DNA of 33,275 nt from positions 1-33,275 of the forward strand of contig JAGXAR010000041.1 in assembly GCA_018971525.1 (NCBI GenBank), given 5' to 3'. A program made the position numbers and the translations under genes. Position 1 is the stretch's first letter. Each line of letters starts with the position of its first letter. The notes beneath the pieces are model-generated. The model worked only from the letters and a program-made list of their open reading frames with translations, ran no database searches and had not been told where the DNA came from. The DNA comes from Nitrospirota bacterium. GTDB lineage: Bacteria; Nitrospirota; Nitrospiria; Nitrospirales; Nitrospiraceae. Positions 1 to 8,084 of this stretch are shown here, piece by piece.

Positions 1-74
1 ACCAGATGATAGCGGGTGTCGTACACACAGTGGCTGGCTCGTCTGATGGCCATGCCACTACTCTACCGGATCGC

Positions 75-100
75 TGCTGCCTCCGGCAGCACGCATTTTT
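75..100 (+). terminator. Hairpin with T-tract, terminator-like
   Basis: A 7-bp stem (75-81 pairing with 85-91, loop TCC) is followed within a few bases by TTTTT at 96-100. A second perfect stem, CCCCGCCC/GGGCGGGG with loop TTCC, lies at 104-123. Together they look like the 3' end of a transcription unit entering from the left of the window. No gene upstream is visible, so the assignment rests on structure only. Confidence 0.4.
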
Positions 101-198
101 CATCCCCGCCCTTCCGGGCGGGGCATTCAAATGCGACTTTTCGTAATGACAAGGGGATTGCCTACGCCATCAAAGACTTAAGCAATCCCCCTAAATAT

Positions 199-240
199 GC
201 TCCCAAAGCAGGAGCGCGACCAGGCTGCGCGACACTGGAA
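199..240 (-). pseudogene. tRNA-Pro(TGG) 5' fragment
   Basis: Read on the minus strand, this stretch has a D-arm (GCGCAGCCTGGTCGCGC) and an anticodon stem-loop start with loop TTTGGGA, giving anticodon TGG, as in bacterial tRNA-Pro. The match stops at the 3' side of the anticodon stem (GCATA where CAGG would be needed). No T-arm or acceptor 3' strand follows. It cannot fold as a tRNA and is a remnant. Peptides read across it have the typical tRNA-shadow look, so open frames here are not genes. Confidence 0.6.
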
Positions 241-280
241 CATAGGTCGGTAACCGAATGCGGAGAGAGTGTACGGATAC

Positions 281-349
281 GGTGTGAGGTGGAGGTGAGG
301 AAAGAGCCGCACCTCCCCGCGCCGCGAAATGGTTCCCGACATCTTTCTG
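281..349 (+). repeat. Intergenic repeat, right-end copy 1
   Basis: Contains the shared core CGCGCCGCGAAATGG followed by TTCCCGACATCTTTCT, a variant of the TTCCTGACACCTTTTTCTT end seen in sister copies (for example 11765-11899). The left end is not recognisable. Orientation is plus, as in every other copy. Confidence 0.65.
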
Positions 350-434
350 CTCCACGTGAGTGGCAAAAACAATCCTTTGCCTGAGTTCTGTGAATCGCTA
401 GAATGCGAGGGAACATGATGAGTCCTATTGCGAT

Positions 435-1028
435 ATGACCTCTTCCTCATCAGCTCCCTCTCCCTTCAATCTCCCCGCTTGGGTTGAACGGTTGGTGCAA
501 GATCAGAAGACTCCTTTGGTGTCTGCACACGACCGCATGGGGCTGGTGATCCAGTTAGCCTTGTCGAATGTGGAGCAGGGTATTGGGGGACCGTTTGGCG
601 CTGCCGTATTTGAAGCGCAAACGGGCGCGCTCGTTTCTGTCGGAGTCAACCTTGTCACAGTAACGAATTGCTCCCATGCCCATGCAGAAATGGTGGCGCT
701 GGCCAATGCCCAACAACAGGTCCGGAGCTTCGATCTCGGTGCTCCCGGCATGCCGCCTCATCAGCTGGTGACCAGCTGTGAGCCCTGTGCCATGTGTTTC
801 GGCGCGATTCCCTTGTCCGGCGTTCGAAGCCTGGTCTGTGGAGCACGGTCCGAAGATGCCGAGGCGTTTGGATTTGACGAAGGGGCCAAGCCGAAGAATT
901 GGGCGACTGCTTTACAGGAACGAGGGATCGACCTGATTCGGGATGTGTGCCGAGGCGAGGCGGTTGTGGTGTTTCAGGAATATCAGAAGCGCGGGGGCCT
1001 CATCTACAATCCTCGACGGGGAAGGTGA
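435..1028 (+). CDS. Cytidine/guanine deaminase-type nucleoside deaminase
   Basis: A 197-residue soluble protein of the cytidine deaminase-like fold. The zinc and catalytic signature is complete: HAE at residues 83-85 (H83 ligand, E85 proton shuttle) and EPCAMC at 116-121 (C118 and C121 ligands). Such enzymes hydrolytically deaminate a base or nucleoside with release of ammonia. The C-terminal layout (a phenylalanine-rich acidic stretch, then a tail ending in LIYNPRRGR) suits the guanine-deaminase/nucleoside deaminase branch better than TadA, but the substrate cannot be read from sequence. The N-terminal 35 residues are a loosely conserved extension. The ATG at 435 has no convincing ribosome-binding site and is the first start in frame. 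The gene stands alone and is followed within 12 bases by a repeat element. Confidence 0.85.
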   Translation: MTSSSSAPSPFNLPAWVERLVQDQKTPLVSAHDRMGLVIQLALSNVEQGIGGPFGAAVFEAQTGALVSVGVNLVTVTNCSHAHAEMVALANAQQQVRSFDLGAPGMPPHQLVTSCEPCAMCFGAIPLSGVRSLVCGARSEDAEAFGFDEGAKPKNWATALQERGIDLIRDVCRGEAVVVFQEYQKRGGLIYNPRRGR

Positions 1029-1039
1029 GAGGAGAGGAC

Positions 1040-1316
1040 CGAGATATTCTACTTTTTTCAGGTCGGCATGGTCCATGCCTTGGACGTGCCATGAACGACG
1101 ACTGCTGAATTGTGGATGCCTTGTGTGAGGGGAGAGGGTGGAGAGAAGAGCGAATGGCGTATAGCTGATGGCAAGCGCGCGCGGGGATCGGCGGGTCTGT
1201 CTGGTCTCTCTCGTTCGTCGAACCACACACACGAGACAGACCGAAGCAGCCAGATGCACCAGCTGCCCGCCACGCGTCGCGAAATGTGTGATTGCAAGAC
1301 CTGACCACTTTTTTTT
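1040..1316 (+). repeat. Intergenic repeat copy 2, full length with hairpin A
   Basis: The left end GATATTCTACTTTTTT resembles GGGACATTCTACTTTTT of other copies. The middle (1191-1258) has inverted arms GGTCTGTCT... and ...GACAGACC around TTCGTCGAAC. The right core GCCCGCCACGCGTCGCG runs into GATTGCAAGACCTGACC and a T-run. The right terminus is the same variant as at 10871-10925. Frames open across it are products of the repeat, not genes. Confidence 0.8.
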
Positions 1317-1400
1317 GGTGCGAGCTGTTGCTTTTCCCTCCGAGCATCTTTTCTTTTTGCATTGATCAAGCACATACTCTGCCCGCTCAGGGTGACAGTC

Positions 1401-1985
1401 ATGACCTATTCGTTACTGCGCTTTGCACATCTGGTCGGGTTGATGCTCATGGGGGCGGGTCTGATCGGCGTCTGGATTTCCGATCTCCACTCGCGGAAAG
1501 TGCGTGACCTCGTGCGCTTGGCAGAAGCCGTTCACAATATCGCGGTCTTCTATGATGGAGTCGTGGTGCCCGGTGCCGTGATTCTTTTTGTGTCAGGTGC
1601 GTGGATGACAGCGGACGTGTGGGGTGGATGGGGTTTCGTGCAGCATCCCTGGCTGGCCGGCATGATTCTGCTGTTCGTCATTGAATTTATCGAAGGAAAC
1701 ACTATCACCCGGCTCTACTTCATGCGGCTACGCCGCCTCACGAATGACGCGCTGGCCCAGGGAGGCGCGACGTCCGAACTCACCAGAGCCCGACAAGAAT
1801 ATGTGCCGACCTTTACGCACTTCTTGGACATTCCCATGCTGTTGCTCATTGTGTCGCTTGGCACCATCCGGCCCGCCACATGGGGCCAATTCATCGTGGG
1901 TGCGATCTGTGCGCTCGCCATTGCCACGGTCCTCACTCTGTGGATCCCTAGCATCTATCCGGCAGTCCCGCTCACATACAATTAG
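1401..1985 (+). CDS. DUF2269-family integral membrane protein
   Basis: A 194-residue protein with about four hydrophobic helices (near residues 5-25, 45-65, 78-98, 140-185 as a pair). The spacing and motifs are those of DUF2269 (YDGVVVPG, an aromatic GGWGFVQHPW loop, a polar RLRRLT loop). The function of this family is not established. A TTG at 1362 is in frame, but ATG 1401 is preferred because an AGGGTGA-like ribosome-binding site lies just upstream and the membrane segment starts at once. It sits between two repeat copies, so its native promoter may have been replaced or may lie inside the repeat. Confidence 0.8.
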   Translation: MTYSLLRFAHLVGLMLMGAGLIGVWISDLHSRKVRDLVRLAEAVHNIAVFYDGVVVPGAVILFVSGAWMTADVWGGWGFVQHPWLAGMILLFVIEFIEGNTITRLYFMRLRRLTNDALAQGGATSELTRARQEYVPTFTHFLDIPMLLLIVSLGTIRPATWGQFIVGAICALAIATVLTLWIPSIYPAVPLTYN

Positions 1986-1994
1986 GACAAACTA

Positions 1995-2041
1995 GCCGGA
2001 CCGCCCCGCGCCGCGAAATGGGACCTGACACCTTATTCTTT
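1995..2041 (+). repeat. Intergenic repeat, right-end copy 3
   Basis: Core CCCGCGCCGCGAAATGG followed by GACCTGACACCTTATTCTTT. It begins about ten bases after the stop codon of the upstream gene. Only the right end is present. Confidence 0.7.
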
Positions 2042-2095
2042 CCCCGTTGAGGTTCTCGTTGCGGGCCCGCCGCCATGTCGCCAGGGAGGGGGAAT

Positions 2096-2112
2096 GGGGA
2101 CATGCTACTTTC
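2096..2112 (+). repeat. Repeat left-end fragment
   Basis: GGGGACATGCTACTTTC matches the left terminus GGGGACATTCTACTTTT of sister repeats but no core follows. It lies about 55 bases after a right end, so two broken elements sit end to end here. Confidence 0.5.
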
Positions 2113-2121
2113 TCGGCTGCA

Positions 2122-2140
2122 GTCCGGCTAAAAGCCGGAC
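2122..2140 (-). terminator. Stem-loop downstream of the minus-strand gene
   Basis: Perfect 8-bp inverted repeat GTCCGGCT/AGCCGGAC with a 3-base loop, 11 bases past the stop codon at 2151. There is no T-tract, so it may be an RNA-stabilising hairpin rather than an intrinsic terminator. Confidence 0.4.
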
Positions 2141-2150
2141 ACTACATAGC

Positions 2151-2624
2151 TCAGATTTTCCCAGCGACGGTCTGGCAGAGCGTCTTCGCGACCGACTTCG
2201 CCTTGTCGACGTCGAATCCGTATACGCGGATCTCGAAAGCGGAGCTGCCTTTCTTGACCACCAGGCCCAAGCCGGCCCGCGTCGTATTGCTGAAGTATAT
2301 GTAGTACGCCTCGTCGCCGACACCGCTGACCGGTTCCTTTATGATGCCAGGCAGGTTCGACGTCTTGCCGGCGTTGAAGCGATCGACGGCGCTCTTGCCA
2401 GCGAGCGGCTGAGTAATGGTCAGCGTTGCAAACCTGCCCTTCCCCGTCCATTGACACGTCGATGGACTGGCGATAGGTGTCCCGGCGCCGACCGGCACCT
2501 CCAGCGCCGCGCTGACTTGCGTCTGCGTGATCAGCGTGCAGGCTTCGCCCGCCGCAAAAGACCTGGCGGTATAGGACACCAGAATGCCGCCAATGAGTAC
2601 AACAGTGAATACGATGGGGCGCAT
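2151..2624 (-). CDS. Small exported protein, unknown function
   Basis: 157 residues with an N-terminal signal peptide (hydrophobic 4-20, likely cut after SFAAG near residue 26). The mature part begins ACTLITQTQVSAAL and carries a later STCQWTG. This 'CxLLTxxEV...CxW' arrangement is seen in small secreted or lipoprotein families such as DUF3558-like proteins; the match is to general pattern only. Two early cysteines and one near the C-terminus (LCQTVAGKI) could form a disulfide. The end coincides with a strong stem-loop. Role unknown; periplasmic or outer-membrane location is inferred. Confidence 0.7.
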   Translation of the reverse strand: MRPIVFTVVLIGGILVSYTARSFAAGEACTLITQTQVSAALEVPVGAGTPIASPSTCQWTGKGRFATLTITQPLAGKSAVDRFNAGKTSNLPGIIKEPVSGVGDEAYYIYFSNTTRAGLGLVVKKGSSAFEIRVYGFDVDKAKSVAKTLCQTVAGKI

Positions 2625-2784
2625 CTGTGATCTCCGAGATGAAAGGAATTTCAGTTCCCCGACACCACGACCCCGCCGTTGGTAGACGGTACTTGTTGGT
2701 CAGTACCCACCTAACGTTGGCGGTACATCATCTATGATATGTGCTTCGATTAAGCATGGCAATCCCCGATCGGACTGATTTAAA

Positions 2785-2839
2785 GGGGACAGGCTAGAAT
2801 TAGCCGGCTCGTACGCGCCGGGAAATTCAGAATGTCCCC
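2785..2839 (+). repeat. Minimal repeat unit with inverted termini
   Basis: GGGGACA at 2785-2791 and TGTCCCC at 2833-2839 are perfect inverted ends. Between them are GCTAGAATTAGCCGGC and CGCGCCGGGAAATTCAGAA, so this 55-bp unit contains the CGCGCC(G)GGAAAT core of the larger repeats. The same right end, AAATTCAGAATGTCCCC, recurs at about 30251-30268. The rest of 2640-2983 shows nothing else I can name. Confidence 0.65.
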
Positions 2840-2983
2840 GCTTTATTCCCTCGCGCTTTTGAAGTGCAAGTGGATGGGCGTGGCAGCACCGTTCGGTCAC
2901 TGTTTGCAATGTCAGAACTTAGATGGGAAGAAATGGCTCATGCCGACTCGGACCCTACACGAACGCCATTCGCAAACCGGACG

Positions 2984-3802
2984 CTACCTTGGGTTCGCTA
3001 ACTTCACGAACTCGGTGAGCTCCTCATTGAAGCGTTCGGTATCTTCCCAAAACGGTGAGTGCCCGATGCCCTGGTAAAATGAACCCTTTGCGCCCGGCAC
3101 CGTCTTCAGCGTGTAGCGGCCTACGGCGGCAAGGACAACCTTGTCCTCCTCTCCGTGCGTCACGAGGACCGGTACCCGAAGCCGTTTCAAGGTTGCCTCA
3201 TAAGGCGTGGCCCGGCTTCCCATATATCCCCGGACCTTTGCGGGAGTCATCATGTTGAATCCGACCATGGCCTCAAACTCGTCTTGCGTTGGAGGACGGG
3301 CAAAACAGAGGCGTAAGAAAGCCCGCGAACTCTCCAGGTTCGTGGTGAGGCTATCAGAGGCCATCCCGGCCTGTACCTTCAACGCCGGCGAGCCTGCATT
3401 GAGCTCGCGATTCGTATTAGCGGAGACATACTCAACACCAGCAAGGCCTTCATCACCATACTTCATGAGGAAATCGCTTACTATGCGGCCACCGTAGGAC
3501 CAGCCAACCAGCACAGGCCTGCGCAGGCCTGTGGCTTCCATGACCGCCATGACTTCATCCGCCCATCGATGTGATTCAGTATAGAACACCGCATCGAGCG
3601 GCTTGTCCGATTGTCCATGTCCCCGGATGTCATAGGTTACCATATGAAAGGTTGTAGCGAGGTCGCTCAACACCTGTTTCGTCCACGAGACATGACTTTG
3701 CGAGAAACCATGGATGAATAGAATATCTGGGCCGTCCTGATTGCCCCACTCCTGCACAGCGACGTTTACCGTGTCCGGTGTCTTTACAGTTACCGTCCTC
3801 AT
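2984..3802 (-). CDS. Alpha/beta hydrolase
   Basis: 272 residues from the chosen start. The fold markers are HG at 31-32 (oxyanion region), GHGQSDKP at 61-68, nucleophile elbow GWSYGG with S102, acid D220 in HGEED, and H248 in GIGHSPFWED. This is a complete Ser-Asp-His triad of the haloperoxidase/esterase type; the substrate is unknown. The frame stays open upstream to 3961, but that extension reads through a tRNA 3' fragment at 3906-3937, so it is not trusted. ATG 3802 follows a weak GGATGG. A hydrophobic stretch just upstream (LASTFFLLASLGWSNA) resembles a signal peptide, so an exported form starting at a non-ATG codon near 3870 cannot be excluded. Confidence 0.8.
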   Translation of the reverse strand: MRTVTVKTPDTVNVAVQEWGNQDGPDILFIHGFSQSHVSWTKQVLSDLATTFHMVTYDIRGHGQSDKPLDAVFYTESHRWADEVMAVMEATGLRRPVLVGWSYGGRIVSDFLMKYGDEGLAGVEYVSANTNRELNAGSPALKVQAGMASDSLTTNLESSRAFLRLCFARPPTQDEFEAMVGFNMMTPAKVRGYMGSRATPYEATLKRLRVPVLVTHGEEDKVVLAAVGRYTLKTVPGAKGSFYQGIGHSPFWEDTERFNEELTEFVKLANPR

Positions 3803-3905
3803 AGCGTTGGACCATCCTAAACTCGCGAGCAAGAAAAAGGTAGACGCTAGTAGATCATTCGTCAAAAGAAGCGGCGGTTTGGCCGCGCGATGAGGTGTAG
3901 AGATA

Positions 3906-3937
3906 GGGGCCCTGAATAGGACTCGAACCTGTGACCG
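3906..3937 (-). pseudogene. tRNA 3'-end fragment (T-arm and acceptor)
   Basis: Minus-strand reading gives GGTCACAGGTTCGAGTCC followed by TATTCAGGGCCCC. This is a variable-loop/T-arm with the invariant GTTCGAGTC and an acceptor-like strand. There is no D-arm or anticodon stem upstream, only AT-rich sequence. Such 3' tRNA pieces are often left by integrative elements that use tRNA genes as attachment sites, but no integrase is visible. Confidence 0.45.
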
Positions 3938-4036
3938 GATTGAATGATAATCAGTGGGCACGGTCCACGTTCATTGATAATGGGTTGTCACATTCGATGG
4001 TAATATTCAGGGAGACTAGGGGAGCGGGACGGAGAA

Positions 4037-4080
4037 ACCGGCCCGCCACGCGCCGGGAAATGATTTCTTTGTTTCCCCCC
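4037..4080 (+). repeat. Intergenic repeat, right-end copy
   Basis: Core GGCCCGCCACGCGCCGGG followed by AAATGATTTCTTTGTTT. Only the right end is present, 70 bases upstream of the DUF6496 gene. Confidence 0.7.
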
Positions 4081-4153
4081 GTGGCCATGATCAGTCCCTA
4101 CTCATGCCCAACCCTAAGTCTTCATCCAGTGGATGCTGAGAAAGGAGTCCATT

Positions 4154-4327
4154 ATGGCCAAGTATGGCAAGAGCGCACAGCGATCGGTCAAGCGAGCGAT
4201 GCATAAACTGAAGAAAGGCAGTTTAAAGAGTGGGAAGAGTGGCACGCGAGTCAAAACCAGAAAGCAGGCCATTGCCATTGGACTTTCGGAAGCCAGACGT
4301 AAAGGGGCAAAGATGCCTGCCAAATAA
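4154..4327 (+). CDS. DUF6496-type small basic protein
   Basis: 57 residues, about one third Lys/Arg, beginning MAKYGKSAQRSVKRAMHKLK and containing the RKQAIAIGLSEARRKGAKMP signature of DUF6496 proteins. These are small, histone-tail-like, and often described as possible nucleic-acid-binding proteins; no biochemical role is established. The start is fixed by AAAGGAG at 4141-4147, seven bases before the ATG. The gene is monocistronic. An imperfect stem (4339-4347 with 4364-4372, one G-T pair, no T-tract) follows 12 bases after the stop. Confidence 0.85.
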   Translation: MAKYGKSAQRSVKRAMHKLKKGSLKSGKSGTRVKTRKQAIAIGLSEARRKGAKMPAK

Positions 4328-4338
4328 ATTGCTGACCA

Positions 4339-4372
4339 TGCCCCGCTGGCACATGATTTTCTTAGTGGGGCA
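4339..4372 (+). terminator. Possible terminator stem after DUF6496
   Basis: TGCCCCGCT pairs with AGTGGGGCA (nine pairs including one G-T) around a 16-base loop. No T-run follows, so confidence is limited. Confidence 0.35.
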
Positions 4373-4380
4373 GAAGAGAG

Positions 4381-4620
4381 AGGGACATTCTATTTTCTAA
4401 GCTTCGGTTAGGTCCACGCCTTCGTCGTGCATCGAACGATGACCGTTATTTATATGGTGGGAGCCTTGTGTGAGGTGAGGGGGAATTCAGAGGCAGTCAA
4501 TCTGTTGTGTGGGTCTGTCTTGTCTCCCTCGTTCGTCGAGCAAAACAAACGAGACTGACCGAAGAAACCATATGAATCAGCTCCTCGCCACGCGCTGGGA
4601 AATGGGTCTGAGACCGTGAC
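4381..4620 (+). repeat. Intergenic repeat, full length with hairpin A
   Basis: Left end AGGGACATTCTATTTTC, internal GCATCGAACGATGACC box (shared with 29997-30268), hairpin arms around 4497-4577 (GGTCTGTCTTGTC... with ...GAGACTGACCGAAG), and right core CTCGCCACGCGCTGGGAAATGG with end GTCTGAGACCGTGA. This is one of the best preserved copies. Confidence 0.8.
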
Positions 4621-4717
4621 GTCTGCGGAGGGTGTCGGATGGCAAGACCCGCATCGCCGTTCTTCCGAGGAGAAAAGACTCCCGACCCCTTTTCTGCTGC
4701 TCCGTTGCATGCCGTTG

Positions 4718-5785
4718 TTACGCCGCTCCTGATGCAAGCGAGGACCCGTTGCGCACGAGCACGATCTTGCCGGTCACGCCTCCCGTCCCGAGCAACTCGT
4801 GCGCCTGTCTTGCCTCGGTAAGACGAAATCGCTGCGCGATGAGCGGCTTGATCTTTTGCTGTCGAAGCAGGTCGAACAGGGCGATCAAATCCTGTCGAAA
4901 CAATGCCGGCCTCAGCCGTTTGAGCCACTGGATGCTGTAGGGGACCACCCGCCTCCGACTCGGGAGTAGTCAGCCGCCGGCAATGTACAACCCGAAGATG
5001 GCGATTGCACGAAAACGATGACGACTGCCTGAACGACCTGAAGCCAATCGTCCCTCACGTAGCGAGGAAGTAAGGCCATAGGCCACGACCGTCCCGCCAG
5101 GACGAAGAGCCTTGCGGGAACGCCAGATATGGGTGCCACCGATGCTCTCAAAGACAACGTCTACGCCCTCACCCGTGAGGCGGTAAATTTCTTTCACGAA
5201 GTCCTGATGCTGGTAATCAATTGGGATACCACCCAGGTCGGAAACGGTCGACGCCCCTCGCGATGAACAGGTACCGTACATCTCCAGCCCGGCGAGGCGC
5301 CCAAGCTGCAATAGCGCCGAGCCGACCCCGCCTGCCGCGCCGTGGATCAGCACCCGCTGGCCCGATCTGACCTTAGCGGAACGATGCAGCATCTGGTACG
5401 CCGTGACGTAGTTCAGCACGAGGCTGACAGCCTCGGCGGAATCCAACCCGGGTGGCACCGGCACCAGTTCACGTTGCGGCAGGCAGACGAACTCCGCGTA
5501 CGCACCGCTGATCGGCAGCGCGGCAACGATCTGGCCTGGTTCGAGTCCAGAGATACCGTCGCCGAGCCGATCCACCACACCAATCAGATCCCATCCCGGC
5601 GTGAAGGGCAGCGGCGGAGTCTCGGGATGAATGCCCTCGCGCATCATCAGGTCGGGCAAGGAGACCCCTGCGGCCAGCACTCTCACCCGCACTTCACCAT
5701 CCTTCGGCTCGGGGCACTCTTCTTCAACCACCCGAAGCTCATCGGGCCCGCCATAGTGACTGACGATGATGCGCTGGTGTTTCAC
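4718..5785 (-). pseudogene. Zinc-binding/quinone oxidoreductase (MDR family), interrupted by in-frame TGA
   Basis: Medium-chain dehydrogenase/reductase of the quinone oxidoreductase/VAT-1 branch. Visible parts: an N-terminal GroES-like domain (FTPGWDLIGVV, GAYAEFV) and a Rossmann nucleotide site IHGAAGGVGSALLQLG. No structural-zinc cysteine cluster is evident. The frame runs unbroken for the full family length except for TGA at 4970-4972, where relatives have Trp in an ALYIA-G-W-LLP-RRR-VVPYS segment. The C-terminal part resumes in the same frame (VPYSIQWLKR ... GGVTGKIVLVRNG) to 4718. A GTG at 5785 with GGGAG 11 bases upstream is the likely start; an in-frame GTG at 5842 lies inside a hairpin (5842-5858) and is less likely. 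A single TGG to TGA change, a sequencing error, or low-level readthrough would each explain it. Confidence 0.8.
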
Positions 5786-5923
5786 GGACTGCTTGCTCCC
5801 TTGCCGGGCGCTCCAGCTTGTGCGGTGCAGCGTGGCGTTCACCTGCGGGGCACGCAGGGGGCCGTCAGGTGCACTGCCGTGTTAGGCGAAATTCTGCCAC
5901 GGCATTTGAAGACGCCCCGTGCA

Positions 5924-6805
5924 CTATTTCGGCAACGAAGCCAAAAACTCTTCCAGCACGCGGTTGAACTCCTGCGGTTTAGCGACGAAGAGGGCGTGCG
6001 GGGTCTCGTCGATAACCTGTACAGGCACCTTCGGCCAACCCTCGCGCACCTCTTTCGCTGCGGCGACGGCCCATTCGAGCGACGAATAGACGAAGAGCAC
6101 AGGCCGGTCTAGAGCATCCAGCGCAGGACGCAGATCGGTCGGCCCGAGGAAGTAGAGATTGGCCATCATGATGGCGGCAGCGTTCGTGGGCGTGGAGAGG
6201 GCGGCTTGGGTCAGAGCCTCCAGATACGCGTCTGAGGGGGGGCTTCCAAGAATTTCTTCGACGAACTTCCGCGTCGAGGCCTTTCGGTTCAGCTGGAGAC
6301 TTTTAATTCTCTCGTCGGCGAGCGCAAGGGCGATTTTTGGGTCTACGAAGACAGGATGATCCACGAGTACGAGGGCTCGGATGCGTTTAGTCCCGAACTC
6401 GTGCGTGCAGACGAGAGCTTCCTGCACGCCCAGAGACCAGCCGACGACGACGGCGGGTTCGCCACCCAGGTGCTCGAGCAGTTCGCAAATGTCGCGCCCG
6501 CGCCGCGTCGCATGGTATCCCTCCGTAGGCTTCTCAGAACGACCCTGCCCGCGCGGGTCGAGGGCCACCACCCGATGGGTCGCGCTGAAGTATCTCAGCT
6601 GCGGCTCCCAGATCCACGCGGGCATGGTCCAGCCGGGCACAAACACGAGGGACGGGCCGGATCCCGCGTCCAAGTAGTGGAGTGTGACGCCGTCGCTCGT
6701 CACGAAGTGGCGGCTCGTAAATTCCCCCTGAGCCCATGTGGCCTCGGGGGACGGTAAGCCTGCGACGGCGAGCAAGATCGCAAGGATGATAGCGTGCATT
6801 TTCAT
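5924..6805 (-). CDS. Exported alpha/beta hydrolase
   Basis: 293 residues. A signal peptide (MKMHAIILAILLAVAGLPSP, probably cut near ATWAQG at 22-27) implies a periplasmic location. The hydrolase core shows VPGW at 56-59, DPRGQGRSEKP at 83-93, nucleophile elbow GWSLG with S124, and H270 in DETPHALF. The acid after strand 6 is not obvious: the segment reads FVYSSLEW, so E244 or D154 may serve. The start at 6805 has GGAGCTGAG nine bases upstream. It lies behind the repeat at 6938-7046 and 138 bases upstream of the broken oxidoreductase, in the same direction; whether they were co-transcribed is unclear. Confidence 0.82.
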   Translation of the reverse strand: MKMHAIILAILLAVAGLPSPEATWAQGEFTSRHFVTSDGVTLHYLDAGSGPSLVFVPGWTMPAWIWEPQLRYFSATHRVVALDPRGQGRSEKPTEGYHATRRGRDICELLEHLGGEPAVVVGWSLGVQEALVCTHEFGTKRIRALVLVDHPVFVDPKIALALADERIKSLQLNRKASTRKFVEEILGSPPSDAYLEALTQAALSTPTNAAAIMMANLYFLGPTDLRPALDALDRPVLFVYSSLEWAVAAAKEVREGWPKVPVQVIDETPHALFVAKPQEFNRVLEEFLASLPK

Positions 6806-6937
6806 AACGCTCAGCTCCGTTTCATTTCATGGCTCTGGGTTAGGGTGGCGCACCTGATATCAAACGCCGTGATGTCGCCTAATTATTGAGTATACTGACC
6901 GGCATAGCTCCCTTATAACTTAGAACGGCAGGGAAAC

Positions 6938-7046
6938 GGGGACATTCTACTTTTTGATGTGAGCCTGGTCTACAGCGAGAAAAGTAATAGTGACCCGGAA
7001 GATGCCCGCCGTGCGCCGGGAAATGGGTTCTGACACCGTTTTCTTC
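6938..7046 (+). repeat. Intergenic repeat, short hairpin-less copy
   Basis: Left end CGGGGACATTCTACTTTTTG and right core CCCGCCGTGCGCCGGGAAATGG with end GTTCTGACACCGTTTTCTT. At 109 bp it lacks the central hairpin, so it defines the two termini well. Confidence 0.8.
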
Positions 7047-7067
7047 ACCCATTTCATATTCCAAAAC

Positions 7068-8060
7068 TCAGACCGTCCCAGTGTTGTCTTTTTTGCTCGC
7101 CGATTTCGATCGGGTGCGGAAGCGGGCCGGGGGAAGGTCGAACTCGCGCTTGAAGGCGCGGTTAAAGGCGGGCTCCGATTCATAGCCCACCTCTGCAGCG
7201 ATTTCTGCCACGCTCTGACTTGTGGACGTGAGCAGCTGCGCGCCGATCTGGAGCCGCCAGCGGGTGAGGTAGGCGATGGGAGCTTCCAAGAGATACCGCC
7301 GGAATCGCTCGGCTAGGACGGAACGCGACGTGCCGACCTCATTTGCGAGAGAGGCAATCGTCCAAGGATGGGCGGGCCGCCGGTGCAGCAAAGCCAGGGC
7401 TTTCCCGACGTCCTGGTCGCGGACACTGGCCAGCCATCCGGTCTGTGCCGGCGGTAACTGGGCAATGTACCGACGCAATGTTTCCACGAACAACGCTTCG
7501 GACAATTTGGCGACGACGGCGGCGCCGCCGGGGCCGGCCGCCTCCGTGTGCTCGACCGAATAGCGAAGGCTGTCTTCCAGCCATCTCCCCGACGCGTTGT
7601 CGCGGATGTTGATTTTCATGATCGGCGGCAACCCCGTGAGGAAGATCCGGCTCAGTTGGGGATCGCAGGTCATATAGCCGCAGATCAGCTTGGTGAGTTC
7701 TCCACCTCCGCCGAATCGAGACAGCATCCGTCCCTCGGAGAGGATTGTTTTGATTTGCTCGGCATTGTCGATCGGGGCCACCGGAGGACCGTTTCCCATC
7801 AAATGCGCGTCGCCGTGCGGGAATGTGACGATGTCACCGGCCACCAGTGGGACGGGGCGGCCGTCCTGCTCGACGCGGGCATAGGCGCGGCCCTCGGTGA
7901 GCAGATGAAAAATAATCACATGTCTGGGACCGGCAGAGAGATACGACGCCATGGTGCAGGCGTCGGGTTCTCGCGCGCACCAAGGCGACGAGTATTCGCC
8001 GTAGAAAAAGACCGCGCCATCGAGCTTGACGGCCTTGAGGACTTCGGACAAGACATCCAT
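7068..8060 (-). CDS. AraC-family regulator with N-terminal cupin
   Basis: 330 residues from the ATG at 8060 (an in-frame GTG at 8069 is possible). The N-terminal half is a cupin_6/AraC-binding-type sensor domain (RHVIIFHLLTEGRAYARV, then GDIVTFPHGDAHLMG). The C-terminal 110 residues hold the two helix-turn-helix units: first WTIASLANEVGTSRSVLAERF, then SVAEIAAEVGYESEPAFNRA followed by the family-typical FKREFDLPPARFR. It is divergent from the methyltransferase/sulfite-oxidase pair and shares a 202-base spacer with it, so it is the natural candidate regulator of that pair and of itself. The effector is unknown. Confidence 0.88.
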   Translation of the reverse strand: MDVLSEVLKAVKLDGAVFFYGEYSSPWCAREPDACTMASYLSAGPRHVIIFHLLTEGRAYARVEQDGRPVPLVAGDIVTFPHGDAHLMGNGPPVAPIDNAEQIKTILSEGRMLSRFGGGGELTKLICGYMTCDPQLSRIFLTGLPPIMKINIRDNASGRWLEDSLRYSVEHTEAAGPGGAAVVAKLSEALFVETLRRYIAQLPPAQTGWLASVRDQDVGKALALLHRRPAHPWTIASLANEVGTSRSVLAERFRRYLLEAPIAYLTRWRLQIGAQLLTSTSQSVAEIAAEVGYESEPAFNRAFKREFDLPPARFRTRSKSASKKDNTGTV

Positions 8061-8084
8061 GCGGGTCACCCACTACGGCGGCGG

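Noticed and set aside
912-1402. Several overlapping frames of 60-150 codons on both strands
   Set aside because: They run through a repeat element and change with its copies; none keeps coding character between copies.
199-3937. A split or permuted tRNA formed by the two tRNA fragments
   Set aside because: On the minus strand the 3' piece precedes the 5' piece by 3.7 kb, and the acceptor strands TTCCAGT and TCAGGGC do not pair.
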